A DNA stretch of 64,000 bases from an uncultured Rhizobium sp. (GCA_945952415.1 CAMFIF010000017.1:1-64000); one strand, 5' to 3'. Numbered from the stretch's first letter, positions 1-8,347 are shown. Notes: generated by a model not told the origin, from the letters alone. Numbers and translations are program-made.

Positions 1-215
1 TCTTCCGCCGGTGCTGGCTCCTCGGCCTGCGGCTCTTCAGCCGGAGCGGGCTCCTCAGCCTGCGGTTCTTCCGCCGGTGCTGGCTCCTCAGCCTGCGGCT
101 CTTCCGCCGGAGCGGGTTCTTCTGCCTGCGGTTCTTCCGCCGGAGCGGGTTCTTCTGCCTGCGGCTCTTCAGCCGGGGCAGGCTCTTCCGCCTGCGGCTC
201 GGCAGCCGGTTCCTC
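1..215. repeat. 33-bp tandem repeat encoding AEEPAPAEEPQ units
   Basis: Successive 33-bp copies with a few synonymous changes (ctcttc, gttctt, ggagcg or ggtgct variants) fill the left edge. They decay into irregular Pro/Ala/Glu codons towards about 300. The period is a multiple of three and keeps the minus-strand frame, so copy-number change would lengthen or shorten the protein tail without a frameshift. The array continues past the left edge. Confidence 0.8.
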
Positions 216-1544
216 GGCCTGCGGCTGTTCGGCAGCGGGTTCCTGTGCTGCCGGCTCTTCTGCCGGAGCCGGCTCTTCCGCTGCGGGCTGTTCGGCCGCG
301 GCAGGTACGTCGGCCGAGCGCTGGCCGGCGGCAGCCGGATCTTCCACGGCTGCCGGTTCGGCCTGGGCGGGATCTACCGCCGTATCGTCTGCGGGCACCG
401 CTTCTTCGGCTGCTGCTGCTGCCGGCTGCTCAAGGAAGGAATCCGGCGTGGCATTGTCATCCACCACCTCGACCGCATCGGCCTGCGGGTCAGGCACATT
501 CGCCGCCGTCTCGATCTTGGCAGCTTCCGCCTGGATCGTTTGGTTGGCGGTGTCGATCTGCCGGATTTCCTGCTGGTTGACGATGGTCGTTTCCGTCACC
601 GTCTCGTAGCGTTCATAGGTGGAAACATAGGTGCTTTCGAAGCGGCTATATTCGCGGCTGTTCATGCCGAACGTATAGTCGTCATAGACCACGACCGGGG
701 CGTCATAGGTGCTCCAGCTATAGCTCTCGTAATAGACGGAGTACTCGCTGTAGGAGTGATACACTTCTGCGGAGAAGTAGGTGTAGGAGTCGCGGTAATA
801 GATCACATCGTCAGGATGGTAGATCACGACATAATCGTAATAGCCGCTGTAGATGCCGAAGACTTCCGCAAGCAGGATCGTTGCCAGCCACTGGTTGGCG
901 AGCGAACGGTTTGCGGCTTCGGCGCGATCCAGCCGGCGCTGCATTTCCTCCAGTTCATAGCGTGCGCGGGCGTCCTTGCTGCGCTTGCCGGCAAGGTTCG
1001 CCAGCTGCTTGCGCATGGCGTTGATGCGGCGGGAGTTGGAAACCGCATTCTTTTTGCTCGCCCCGGCCTTGCTGCCGGCGGAGCGCTTCAGATAATCCTG
1101 CCAGAGGCTCTTCAGCGACTTTACGCCGACCGACACGTCCTGCGCCTTGATGCCGGACAGGCGATAGGCATTGTCCAGACGGGCGACGGAAGCGGACGCC
1201 TTCGGCAGCGCCTGCGCAAGCGCCTTGCTGTTCTTGGAAGCGGCTGCCTTCTTCACCGCCTTCAGCGCCCGCGACGTATCGACCAGCGCCTTGACCAGCG
1301 GAGCGGAACGGCTGCGTTCCTTGGCCGGACGCGCCTTCAGCCGCTGGGAAATGACCACCAGCGCCTGCTCCATCTTGGTCATCAGCTGGCTGGCGGTGAG
1401 CTTCACCGCCTTCTGCTGGGCCGCTTCGGCAGCGGGCAGGCGGATGCCTTCGAAATGCGGCTTGATCGCGAGCGGCGCAATGGCGATGGTGGTGCTGAGC
1501 GCGACCGTCGAAATAAGCCGCAGGAAGCTGGGATGGGAACGCAA
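1..1544 (-). CDS. Repeat-rich, Tyr-rich secreted-type protein of unknown function (3' end outside window)
   Basis: The frame is open from a TTG at 1544 to the left edge, giving 514 codons with no stop, so the C-terminus is missing. The TTG has AAGGA about 8 nt upstream. An in-frame ATG at 1607 sits only 1 nt from AGGAGG and would add 21 residues containing SRRRNPFF. The N-terminus has a basic then hydrophobic stretch (LRLISTVALSTTIAIAPLAI) that looks like a signal peptide or anchor. Next comes a Lys/Arg/Ala-rich helical region to about residue 225, then a Tyr-rich segment (about residues 230-325, with runs such as YYDYVVIY and VYHSYSEYSVYYESYSWSTY). The rest is an acidic Pro/Ala/Glu-rich tail ending in tandem AEEPAPAEEPQ repeats. 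No family recognised. A cell-surface or periplasmic, largely disordered protein is inferred from composition only. Confidence 0.75.
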   Translation of the reverse strand, partial: MRSHPSFLRLISTVALSTTIAIAPLAIKPHFEGIRLPAAEAAQQKAVKLTASQLMTKMEQALVVISQRLKARPAKERSRSAPLVKALVDTSRALKAVKKAAASKNSKALAQALPKASASVARLDNAYRLSGIKAQDVSVGVKSLKSLWQDYLKRSAGSKAGASKKNAVSNSRRINAMRKQLANLAGKRSKDARARYELEEMQRRLDRAEAANRSLANQWLATILLAEVFGIYSGYYDYVVIYHPDDVIYYRDSYTYFSAEVYHSYSEYSVYYESYSWSTYDAPVVVYDDYTFGMNSREYSRFESTYVSTYERYETVTETTIVNQQEIRQIDTANQTIQAEAAKIETAANVPDPQADAVEVVDDNATPDSFLEQPAAAAAEEAVPADDTAVDPAQAEPAAVEDPAAAGQRSADVPAAAEQPAAEEPAPAEEPAAQEPAAEQPQAEEPAAEPQAEEPAPAEEPQAEEPAPAEEPQAEEPAPAEEPQAEEPAPAEEPQAEEPAPAEEPQAEEPAPAE

Positions 1545-1607
1545 GGAGGCAGTCCTTTCAGTGGGGGCGAAGAATGGGTTCCGCCTGCGCGATACCGGCC
1601 GATGCAT

Positions 1608-2002
1608 GCCTCCTGATAAAACCGGAGATAGGCATTCTTGCCGGTCCTCGCAACGCGTACAACCGTATGGTTCGCTACGCTAACGGATATGATTATTGTT
1701 ATAAATAATTAACTCATCCGCCGCGTGACATTTTTTGGGCTGATCGTTAATCCGCAAGCGCCGGAAACTACGCATGAGCGGACTGGACCGGCAGACAGGC
1801 AAAACCGGCATCGAAACCGGGCAAGCTGGAAACCCTCTCTGCTCCATGCGCCGACCCGGCATTTCTGCCTGGCAAACGCACCCTCCGCACGGCCGGTTAC
1901 CGCAGGGCAACTTGGACGAAAGACCGCAGATTGTCTGAAGAGGGCGTTCCTGAACGCATCTGACCAAGGGCATCAGGAGAGGGGCGCAAAGCCATTTACA
2001 TA
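1608..2002. other. Intergenic stretch with an AT-rich palindrome
   Basis: About 400 bp between the left-edge gene and tRNA-Leu. An AT-rich inverted repeat, ATTATT-GTTATA-AATAAT, lies at 1692-1709, upstream of the left-edge gene, and may belong to its promoter region. The open frames here (1680-2081 minus, 1725-2054 plus) run into the tRNA and look spurious. Nothing else is supported. Confidence 0.4.
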
Positions 2003-2087
2003 TGGTGCGGACGACGGGGATCGAACCCGTATACCCGAAGGCGAGGGATTTTAAGTCCCTTGCGTCTACCAGTTTCGCCACGTCCGC
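2003..2087 (-). tRNA. tRNA-Leu (anticodon TAA)
   Basis: The minus-strand RNA begins GCGGACG and ends CGTCCGC-A-CCA, with the CCA encoded. The anticodon loop is ACTTAAAAT with anticodon TAA, decoding UUA. The T-loop GGTTCGATCCC is intact and there is a long variable arm, as expected for a class II tRNA. Length is 85 nt including CCA. Confidence 0.95.
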
Positions 2088-2104
2088 ATCACAATAAGAT
2101 CAAC

Positions 2105-2133
2105 ACGTTAGGTCGATCTCGACGGTTTTGCAA
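2105..2133 (-). promoter_or_regulatory. Candidate sigma-70-type promoter of tRNA-Leu
   Basis: Read on the minus strand: TTGCAA at 2133-2128, a 17-nt spacer, then TAACGT at 2110-2105. The mature tRNA 5' end lies 17 nt further on. Hexamers and spacing fit a housekeeping promoter; there is no experimental support. Confidence 0.4.
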
Positions 2134-2487
2134 ACCATTCTCCAGCGTGGTTCAGCGCATATGCGCTTTTTCCGGCGAATGCATGCACCAGCTTGGCTTC
2201 ATTTTCAACATGTGGCGTGTCGCAAGTTCCATTCTTTCCAACTTATCACCAAGCGCAGCGGCGCCGCGTCAGGTTCCGCAGGACCCCGCTCAATCACGTT
2301 TTAATAAACAAAAGGTTGTGTTTAAAGGGGTTAATATACTCTAAAGGTTATGTTGTTGGGTTGGGCAACCCGAGTGAATCCAGGAATGGACGTAGCCAAA
2401 AAATAGAAACTTCTGATGTTAGCGATTCTTATACCTATTGTTTTTATATAATAATGTTAGTCACTACCTCCATCGCTGGGGATTTCC
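2134..2487. other. Intergenic leader upstream of the chemoreceptor
   Basis: The sequence becomes clearly AT-rich from about 2295. TTAA-N7-TAAA at 2331-2345 is a near match to the alphaproteobacterial CtrA box TTAA-N7-TTAA. That is weak evidence only, although CtrA control of motility genes is known in the class. Small open frames here have no ribosome-binding support. Confidence 0.3.
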
Positions 2488-4155
2488 ATGTTACAACGTT
2501 TTTCCTCCGTGAACCGCCTGAAGCATGCCGCTCTTGATGCCATCGAGGCGAATGTGATGGTTGCAGATAAGAACCTCAACATCCTCTATCTCAACAAGTC
2601 CGTTGAGCGTTTGCTGAAATCCTCGGAAGAGGATCTCCGACGGGAACTTCCGGGTTTCAGCGTGGCAGGCCTTGTCGGTGCGAACATCGACGTTTTCCAC
2701 AAGAACCCCAGCCATCAGCGAACGATGCTGGCGCAGCTGAGGCAGCAGCATCGCGCGACGATTTCCATTGGCTCGCACCAGTATGACCTCGTCGTCACGC
2801 CGCTGAAAAAGGGCGAGGAGGTGACCGGCTTTGCTGTCGAGTGGGCCGATGCCAAGGAACGGCTGATGAACCTCGATTACTCCGCCCAGATTGCGGCCAT
2901 CGGCAGGTCCCAGGCGATCATTGAATTCACGCCAACCGGCGAGATCATGAGCGCCAACGCGAATTTCCTGAACCTGATGGGTTACCGGATGGAGGAGATA
3001 AAGGGAAAGATGCACAGCATCTTCGTCGAACCCGAATATGCGAAGTCTTCGGATTATGCCGCCTTCTGGTCCGACCTTTCGGGCGGACGATACAAGGCGT
3101 CTGAATTCCGCCGCCTGACAAAGAGCGGGAAAACGGTGGTTATCTCGGGTTCCTACAATCCCATTCTCGACGAGCAGGGCCGCGTGACGAAAGTGGTCAA
3201 GTTCGCAAATGACGTGACGGAACGGGAAAGCACGGTTCGGGCGCTGGGCGATGCGCTGACGCGCCTTTGCGACGGTGACTTCGGCTTCCAGCTCGAGCAG
3301 AAATTTGCTCCTGAGTTCGAGCAGCTTCGGGCGGATCTCAATCGCTCATTCCGGCAGCTCAACGACACCTTCACCGAAATCTCCAACAGCGTCAGAGCCA
3401 TCGGAAACGGGTCGCATGAAATTGCCGAGGCGATCACCGATCTGTCCCGCCGCACCGAAAACCAGGCGGCTACGCTGGAAGAGACGGCTGCGTCACTGGA
3501 TGAGATTACCGTCAATGTCTCCAACTCCACAACAAGAGCGGCTGAGGCAAGTGAACTTGCCGCGCGGGCCAATGCCAGTGCGGAAAGCTCCGGCACGGTT
3601 GTCGCAAATGCCGTGAATGCCATGAGCGCCATCGAGAAATCCTCCGGAGAAATCTCGACGATCATCGGCGTCATCGATGAAATCGCCTTCCAGACGAACC
3701 TTCTCGCGCTCAATGCCGGTGTGGAGGCCGCCCGTGCCGGCGAAGCCGGTCGCGGCTTCGCGGTGGTGGCGCAGGAAGTACGGGAACTTGCTCAGCGCTC
3801 GGCAAAGGCGGCGAAGGAAATCAAGGATCTCATCCAAAGCTCCGCATCGGAAGTGAACCGGGGTGTCAAGCTGGTGAGCGATACCGGAAATGCGCTCAAG
3901 TCGATCAATGAGTTCATTTTCGCGATCAACGACCACATGAAGTCCATCTCCGTTTCGTCGAGAGAGCAATCCGGTGGTCTGAAGTCCATCAATGAAGCCG
4001 TGAATTCCATGGACCAGAGCACCCAGCAAAATGCCGCGATGGTGGAGCAGTCGACCGCGGCGGCCTCCTCGCTGTCTCAGGAGGCTGTAAGACTTCAGGA
4101 GCTTGTTTCCGGCTTCCGGTTAAGCACGAAACCCGCAGCCCGCTGGGCAGCATGA
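2488..4155 (+). CDS. Cytoplasmic PAS-domain methyl-accepting chemotaxis protein
   Basis: A 555-residue chemoreceptor that would pass a cytoplasmic signal to the CheA/CheW array. Two PAS-like modules (about residues 10-110 and 130-245; the second contains [20 protein letters not shown]) precede a helical linker. A full signalling domain follows (about 300-545) with the near-invariant hairpin tip [20 protein letters not shown] and [19 protein letters not shown]. No transmembrane helix or signal peptide is present, so it should be soluble, like rhizobial McpY or IcpA. CheW lies 130 bp downstream on the same strand, which suggests a dedicated coupling pair outside the main che operon. The ligand cannot be read from sequence; PAS B may hold a cofactor. 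Confidence 0.93.
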   Translation: MLQRFSSVNRLKHAALDAIEANVMVADKNLNILYLNKSVERLLKSSEEDLRRELPGFSVAGLVGANIDVFHKNPSHQRTMLAQLRQQHRATISIGSHQYDLVVTPLKKGEEVTGFAVEWADAKERLMNLDYSAQIAAIGRSQAIIEFTPTGEIMSANANFLNLMGYRMEEIKGKMHSIFVEPEYAKSSDYAAFWSDLSGGRYKASEFRRLTKSGKTVVISGSYNPILDEQGRVTKVVKFANDVTERESTVRALGDALTRLCDGDFGFQLEQKFAPEFEQLRADLNRSFRQLNDTFTEISNSVRAIGNGSHEIAEAITDLSRRTENQAATLEETAASLDEITVNVSNSTTRAAEASELAARANASAESSGTVVANAVNAMSAIEKSSGEISTIIGVIDEIAFQTNLLALNAGVEAARAGEAGRGFAVVAQEVRELAQRSAKAAKEIKDLIQSSASEVNRGVKLVSDTGNALKSINEFIFAINDHMKSISVSSREQSGGLKSINEAVNSMDQSTQQNAAMVEQSTAAASSLSQEAVRLQELVSGFRLSTKPAARWAA

Positions 4156-4285
4156 GGCCTCCCGGTTGCGTTCGATACCTCGCAGGTTTCCATGACGGCG
4201 ACCTCACCGGCGACCACAGACCAGAGCCAATCAGGCGGGTGCGGACACCGGTGCAGGCTAAACCCCAGATGGAGTTGAAAACATA

Positions 4286-4762
4286 ATGGCAGGACCAAAC
4301 ACCCTCATGGGCGGCGAAACGCTGGAACTGCTGGTCGTTTTGCTGAAGGATCGGCAGTTCGGCTTGCGCACCCATTCCATCAGGGAAATTCGCGGCTGGG
4401 CCCCGGTAACACCCATGCCCGGCTCCCCACCGGAAATCCTCGGTATAAGCAATCTGCGGGGCACCGCCATACCGATCGTCGATCTGTCCATCAAGCTGGG
4501 CATGGGTCCGGTGGCCGTGACGGAGCGCAGCGCCATCGTTGTGATAGAGCTCGGCCATCTCATTATCGGACTTCTCGTTGATGGCGTTTCCGGCATGATG
4601 TCGCAGCCCGCCGCAGCGCTTCAACCGGTGCCGCCGGCAACGGCTGCATACCGGGACTATGCGGATGGCATCCTTCCCCATGATCAGGCGCTGATCTGCT
4701 TCCTCAATATGGAAAAGCTGTTCGCGGAAAGTCAGGATGATTTCGCCTTCGAGGCGGCGTAG
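4286..4762 (+). CDS. cheW: CheW-like chemotaxis coupling protein
   Basis: A 158-residue protein consisting of one CheW domain, the adaptor joining receptors to the kinase CheA. Family features are FGLRTHSIREIRGW near the N-terminus, GISNLRGTAIPIVDL in the middle, and a hydrophobic strand followed by GLLVDGVSGMM. It follows the PAS chemoreceptor on the same strand, and this context supports a receptor-specific partner. The start ATG has GGAG about 11 nt upstream. No frameshift or missing segment was seen. Confidence 0.92.
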   Translation: MAGPNTLMGGETLELLVVLLKDRQFGLRTHSIREIRGWAPVTPMPGSPPEILGISNLRGTAIPIVDLSIKLGMGPVAVTERSAIVVIELGHLIIGLLVDGVSGMMSQPAAALQPVPPATAAYRDYADGILPHDQALICFLNMEKLFAESQDDFAFEAA

Positions 4763-5017
4763 CCGACGATTGCCCTGGAATAGCAGGAGACCATGGGCCT
4801 TGAGCGGCGCACCAGAGGTGTAGCACTGAACGTTTTCGCCGAGTTTGTTCTCATAGTTTCCTAGGAACGGGGTGCGCCTCTGGACTCCGTCTGTCTCACG
4901 GTCGCCCGGACCGCTGGATCAGGCATTCCTGCTCTCGGCATCGAAACCCGGACACTCGAAAGCCGGCAGACACCAACAGGCTTCAACCGGACAAAAACGG
5001 ATTGGATCGTCGAAAAT
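4763..5017. other. Intergenic region downstream of cheW
   Basis: No supported gene. GGCGCACC at 4806-4813 and GGTGCGCC at 4871-4878 are perfect complements separated by a 57-nt loop and could form a long-range stem. No U-tract follows, so it is not a classical terminator. Confidence 0.3.
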
Positions 5018-5055
5018 GCGGGGTGACGGTCCTGGAGGGTCGACCGTCACCCCGC
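5012..5055 (-). terminator. Rho-independent terminator of the small gene at 5066-5314
   Basis: A perfect 14-bp stem (GCGGGGTGACGGTC at 5018-5031 with its complement at 5042-5055) encloses a 10-nt loop. On the minus strand it lies 11 nt past the stop codon and is followed by ATTTTCG. Confidence 0.75.
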
Positions 5056-5065
5056 CGAAAGGCCG

Positions 5066-5314
5066 TCAGTGCGGCTGGGAGCGCAACCAGGCTTCCCTTT
5101 CATCGGCCACGAAGTCGGGATTGCCCATGCCCGGATACATTTCCTGGAGGATTGCGCCCAGGGCAAGCTCCAGGCAATAGGCGGGGAACTCCGCACCGAT
5201 CTGGTTGGCCCGCTCGCGCGCATAGGTCACCAACCTCGCGAGAGAGGCCAGTTCCTTCAATTCGTTTTCTACGTCCTTGTCCTCGCACGGAGCTTGCAGC
5301 GGGCGGTCAAGCAT
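5066..5314 (-). CDS. Small conserved-looking protein of unknown function (82 aa)
   Basis: The chosen ATG at 5314 has AAGGAA about 6 nt upstream. Longer in-frame starts at 5338 and 5398 lack this. The product is 82 residues, acidic at the N-terminus, and mostly predicted helix (ELKELASLARLVTYARERAN, then CLELALGAILQEM). It has no signal peptide or membrane segment. A strong terminator follows directly. It lies about 180 bp downstream of tfuA in the same direction and is separated from it by an inverted repeat, so it is probably an independent unit, although read-through from the YcaO/TfuA operon is possible. Function not recognised. Confidence 0.65.
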   Translation of the reverse strand: MLDRPLQAPCEDKDVENELKELASLARLVTYARERANQIGAEFPAYCLELALGAILQEMYPGMGNPDFVADEREAWLRSQPH

Positions 5315-5435
5315 GGAACTTTCCTTGCAGTTCGGCATTTTCCTCGGCTGGCGGAAACCGTCCGGCCCTGGCGAGGGCGGGTCTTCACGCCGATGCACAA
5401 CGCTTCACGTTGCGTCATGTCGATACACTAGGTGA

Positions 5436-5455
5436 ACGCGCAGCAAATTGCGCGT
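5436..5455. repeat. Inverted repeat between tfuA and the small downstream gene
   Basis: ACGCGCA-GCAAAT-TGCGCGT is a perfect 7-bp inverted repeat. It lies 36 bp past the tfuA stop and 120 bp before the small gene start. It could be an operator for the latter or a weak hairpin; no T-run follows on either strand. Confidence 0.35.
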
Positions 5456-5490
5456 GACTCTATCGTGACACATCCATTGGTTATGTTGTC

Positions 5491-6222
5491 TTAAATAACA
5501 CAACCTTTTAGCAGGGCCTGCCACTGGCTGGTTTCCGAGAGTGTCCAGTCCGTCGAGGGGGGCGAAAGACGGCCCTCGGGAAGGCTTTCCAGCTTTTCCA
5601 ACAGCTTCAACGCATCTGCACGCTTTGGGTTCACGTGGCTGGCGAGCCCGCGCACCGCTTCTTCGGTCTCCCCCCCGGGGCTGAAGCCAGCGGTCTCGAA
5701 GATTGTGGTCCAGGTCCGTCTCTTGAAGAAGAGGCGTCGAGCGGCATCCAGGAGGCTGGCCTGAAGAGACGGGTCGATCATCCCATTTTCCAGCGCGGCC
5801 TGCAGAACCGCTTCCACTGTCACAATCGGCTCCGAGAGCGCCGGATAGCCGAGCTCCGCCGGGCCATGCAGCTGTGCCACATCCGCATCGTCCAGTCGGC
5901 GCCCCTCCGCATAGTCAAGGGCGATATCGCCGATGCAGACCATGCCAAAGGCGGCGCACTCCGCAGCCCGGAGCGCGCCCATTGAGGCCGCGCCATACAC
6001 CGCCACGCCAAGCGAAAGCGCATGCAGGATTTCCTTGTGCCAGACGGCAGGCATCTGCTCGAAATAGCCGTCGATGATCCCGATCGCGCTGGCGCCCTCC
6101 AGCGTGGCTTTGAGCACATCGCCGCGCCGGGCCGGAGGGCGGACCGTCAGCGATGGGAACGGGTGGTCATGCCGCTTCGCAGAAAGCGCGGGCAGGCTCG
6201 GCCCGACGAAAACCACCTTCAT
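5491..6222 (-). CDS. TfuA-like protein, partner of YcaO
   Basis: A 243-residue TfuA-domain protein. Family marks are MKVVFVGPSLP at the N-terminus, YGAASMGALRAAEC at about 76-89, AFGMVCIGDIALDYAEGRRLDDADVAQLHG (the DDD/H segment, about 91-120) and PALSEPIVTVEAV at about 127-139. In characterised systems TfuA works with YcaO in backbone thioamidation, probably helping sulfur delivery or substrate handling. Its start overlaps the ycaO stop by 4 bp (ATGA), so the two are translationally coupled. It ends the coupled gene run. A sulfur-transfer role here is inferred from the family. GC content and codon use look like the neighbours. Confidence 0.88.
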   Translation of the reverse strand: MKVVFVGPSLPALSAKRHDHPFPSLTVRPPARRGDVLKATLEGASAIGIIDGYFEQMPAVWHKEILHALSLGVAVYGAASMGALRAAECAAFGMVCIGDIALDYAEGRRLDDADVAQLHGPAELGYPALSEPIVTVEAVLQAALENGMIDPSLQASLLDAARRLFFKRRTWTTIFETAGFSPGGETEEAVRGLASHVNPKRADALKLLEKLESLPEGRLSPPSTDWTLSETSQWQALLKGCVI

Positions 6223-7454
6223 GCACCGACCCCCGCCATAAGCGCGCGCGTACCGAAGCGCCTCAGTCGTGCGCCCGGCGGATGTTCCAGCCCGGGCACC
6301 AGGATTTTCTCCACCGAAAACGGCAGGTCAGGGTCTCCAAGGCTGACGGCGATGACCGGGCCGAGGCCGCATCGTGCGATCCGCCCGAGGCTTGCATGCA
6401 TCATTGCGTCAAGTCCAGAATGCATGGCCGGCCAGGAGGGGCGGGCCGCCGCGGGCAGGGCGAAGGCGTCCACGATCCATGTTGCGGCCGGTGCATCGTA
6501 AATCGCAGGATCGATATCGTCCCGTGTGCCGCTGATGAAGGTGATCCGCGATTGAGCGGCCTCCGTCAGGGCGCGGATCGCTGCGCGCACCGGGTTCGGA
6601 TGGGCGCCGGCACCCCCCGTAACCTCGCGGATCGCCACATGTCTCCGTGCGGTGATGTCGCCCGGCCCCATATGGCAGAGCAGGACGGGAATACCGGTAT
6701 CGGTCGTCATGTCGAAGAACATGACAGCAAGACCCACGTTCCGGACCGTGTCGACCAGATCGTCGAGAAGCGGATCGCCAAGTGTCCTCGGGTCGAGAAC
6801 CCGCGCGGCACGCGCCGCAGGCTTCAGGAAATGAAAGAGCGATTCCGCATCCCGCTCGATCCGCTCCATCAGTCCGTGAAACTGCGCCTCAAGCGGCGTG
6901 TTGCCCGAAGCGAGCCCGTCCGAAGACTGCCAGAACCGGCTGGAAGGCAGGCTGCGGTCAAGAATGACGGCCTCACGGGGCACGGCAACCCTTTCTCCGC
7001 TCAAAAGCTCGGTCCCCCATTGCCAGAGGATAGTGTCCTCCTGCGCGAGATCGGCGGCACCCGCGGCGGTCAGCTCCGGCAGACGGAGGGCCCTGATGGT
7101 TCGGGAGGCAAGCTCGGCGGCGGTTGCGACGAAGGGCGCGGGGTGGGGTGCAGACGCGACCACCCGTTCCAGCGCCTCCATGGCTGCCGAAAGGCGGGCA
7201 TCCATATCGGTGATGCCCTTGCCCTGGGCGACTGCCAGCGAACGGGCATTGGGCATGATGGCGTTCCAGACCGGGATGCCGAGAAAATCGAGGCCGGTCA
7301 TGCGGGCCATGCGGGTAATGCCGTGAAGGGGAAGATGGGGTTCGATCCGCGCCCAGGTTTCCTCGGGCGGCAGGCTGCGGTCTGAATAGGGGGCCGGATG
7401 GAAGCCGGCTGGCGCCCCCGCCGCCGGCTTTCCGGAAATCCCTTTCGGGATCAT
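6219..7454 (-). CDS. YcaO-domain ATP-dependent cyclodehydratase-like protein (thioamide type)
   Basis: 411 residues from the ATG at 7454, which overlaps the stop of the 73-aa gene (ATGA). YcaO enzymes use ATP to activate a peptide backbone amide. ATP-site signatures are SAAMEALERVV (about 89-99), HGLMERIERDA (193-203) and LTEAAQSRITFISGTRDD (295-312). The C-terminus (ALMAGVGA) lacks the PxPxP ending of azoline-forming YcaOs, which fits the TfuA-partnered thioamide class. No separate ocin-ThiF-like or E1-like partner is visible nearby; TfuA follows directly. The substrate is unknown; the adjacent 73-residue protein is the nearest candidate. An open frame continues upstream, but those residues are a shadow of the 73-aa gene. 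Confidence 0.9.
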   Translation of the reverse strand: MIPKGISGKPAAGAPAGFHPAPYSDRSLPPEETWARIEPHLPLHGITRMARMTGLDFLGIPVWNAIMPNARSLAVAQGKGITDMDARLSAAMEALERVVASAPHPAPFVATAAELASRTIRALRLPELTAAGAADLAQEDTILWQWGTELLSGERVAVPREAVILDRSLPSSRFWQSSDGLASGNTPLEAQFHGLMERIERDAESLFHFLKPAARAARVLDPRTLGDPLLDDLVDTVRNVGLAVMFFDMTTDTGIPVLLCHMGPGDITARRHVAIREVTGGAGAHPNPVRAAIRALTEAAQSRITFISGTRDDIDPAIYDAPAATWIVDAFALPAAARPSWPAMHSGLDAMMHASLGRIARCGLGPVIAVSLGDPDLPFSVEKILVPGLEHPPGARLRRFGTRALMAGVGA

Positions 7455-7672
7455 GCGAGTCTCGAGAACTCGACCGTATCGAACTTGCCTGCGGCAACCT
7501 GCGAGTTCTGCTCGACGGCCACCGCATAATCGACGCCCTTGATGATCGGCCGGCCCGCGGCATCGATCTTGTCGGCGGTATCCTGCGGAATCTGCGACAC
7601 CGTCTTCTGGTCGAGATCGACCATCCATACGGCTCTGTCTCCGGGCAATCCCAGAAGCACTACTTTCGTCAT
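7451..7672 (-). CDS. 73-residue protein, candidate YcaO/TfuA substrate (precursor) or accessory protein
   Basis: The ATG at 7672 has AGAGGGA 5-7 nt upstream, and the stop overlaps the ycaO start by 4 bp, so this gene is clearly translated and coupled to ycaO. The product has no Cys, only three Ser and four Thr, one Trp (AVWMVD) and one Tyr (GVDYAVAV). It ends EFSRLA. Lack of Cys and scarcity of Ser/Thr argue against azole formation and fit backbone thioamidation. There is no obvious leader/core cleavage motif such as GG, and the N-terminal half (VVLLGLPGDRAVWMVDLD) looks like folded beta structure. It could therefore be a modified small protein, a recognition/accessory factor, or a precursor with its core at the C-terminal end. 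Function unproven. Confidence 0.75.
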   Translation of the reverse strand: MTKVVLLGLPGDRAVWMVDLDQKTVSQIPQDTADKIDAAGRPIIKGVDYAVAVEQNSQVAAGKFDTVEFSRLA

Positions 7673-7693
7673 TTTCTGTCCCTCTCTTTGCGT

Positions 7694-8347
7694 TTACAAA
7701 CCGGCCTTTTTCAGGCCCTCGCGATAGTGTTCCCGCTGCCAATCTTCCTTGATGGGCAGGACGGAGATCCACTGATCGACCTCGAAATCCGGGTAATGCT
7801 GCCTGAGTTTGCGGGCGAGGGCCTTGGCCTGCTTTGTCTCGCCCTGCATGGCGCGGCATGCAGCAGCAAGCCGGAGTGCAGGAGTGGGGTCTGCCATCCG
7901 CTCGATGTAGCGGAGGGCCTGGGTATAATCTTCGAGATAATAACTTGCCCCCGCGGCGGCCCAAAGATAGCCATCCGGGGTTACAGGATTGAGCTCGATG
8001 GCTTTTTCAAGTTTGACCAGTCCTTCGGCCGGCCGGGAAGAATGGGTGAGCGTATCGCCGAAATCGACCAGCACATCCGCATATTGCGGGCTGAGCCGTT
8101 CGGCGATCATCAGCGCCTCGACGCTTTCGTCAAAGCCGCCGAGAAACAGTTTCGCGACACCGAGCTCGCGATAGCCCGAGGTGAAATCGCCGCTGCGGCT
8201 GATCGCCTCCCGGGCATAGATTTCCGCCGAATGCAGAAGCTCCGGCTCGCCGCGGGCGGTGATCAGCCATTCCAGATGGTTGGTTCTTGCAAGCCCGCTG
8301 AGCGCCGGCCCGAAATCGGCCTTCTCCTGAAGCGCCGCGCGAAAGCA
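7694..8347 (-). pseudogene. C-terminal TPR part of the SARP/BTAD regulator, separated by an in-frame amber codon
   Basis: This continues the frame of the gene at 8348-9625 after a single TAG at 8350-8348. Translation past the stop reads CFRAALQEKADFGPALSGLA and goes on through several TPR-like helix pairs (YAREAISRSGDF, LVKLEKAIELNP, YLWAAAGASYYLEDYTQAL) to a natural stop at 7694. The continuity of repeat structure on both sides shows one ancestral gene. A CAG-to-TAG change would be enough, since ARQCFRAAL would suit a TPR helix. An internal ATG at 8110 could restart translation of 138 residues, but no good ribosome-binding site was identified. The end lies 21 bp from the 73-aa gene. Sequencing error, a recent nonsense mutation or a functional split cannot be told apart here. 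Confidence 0.75.

Noticed and set aside
1-300. Possible CRISPR array at the left edge
   Set aside because: The 33-bp units are contiguous, without spacers, and encode an in-frame peptide repeat.
540-1616. Plus-strand open frame of about 358 codons at the left edge
   Set aside because: The minus-strand frame has a plausible start, signal sequence and in-frame repeat structure; the plus frame has none.
1680-2081. Minus-strand frame of 133 codons
   Set aside because: It begins within tRNA-Leu and has no ribosome-binding site.
5479-5505. Imperfect inverted repeat GGTTATGTT...AACACAACC
   Set aside because: It overlaps the tfuA stop and last codons and has a mismatch; no T-run follows, so neither operator nor terminator is well supported.
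6153-7385. Plus-strand open frame of about 410 codons
   Set aside because: Antisense to ycaO; composition is Arg/Gly/His-rich and no family features are seen.
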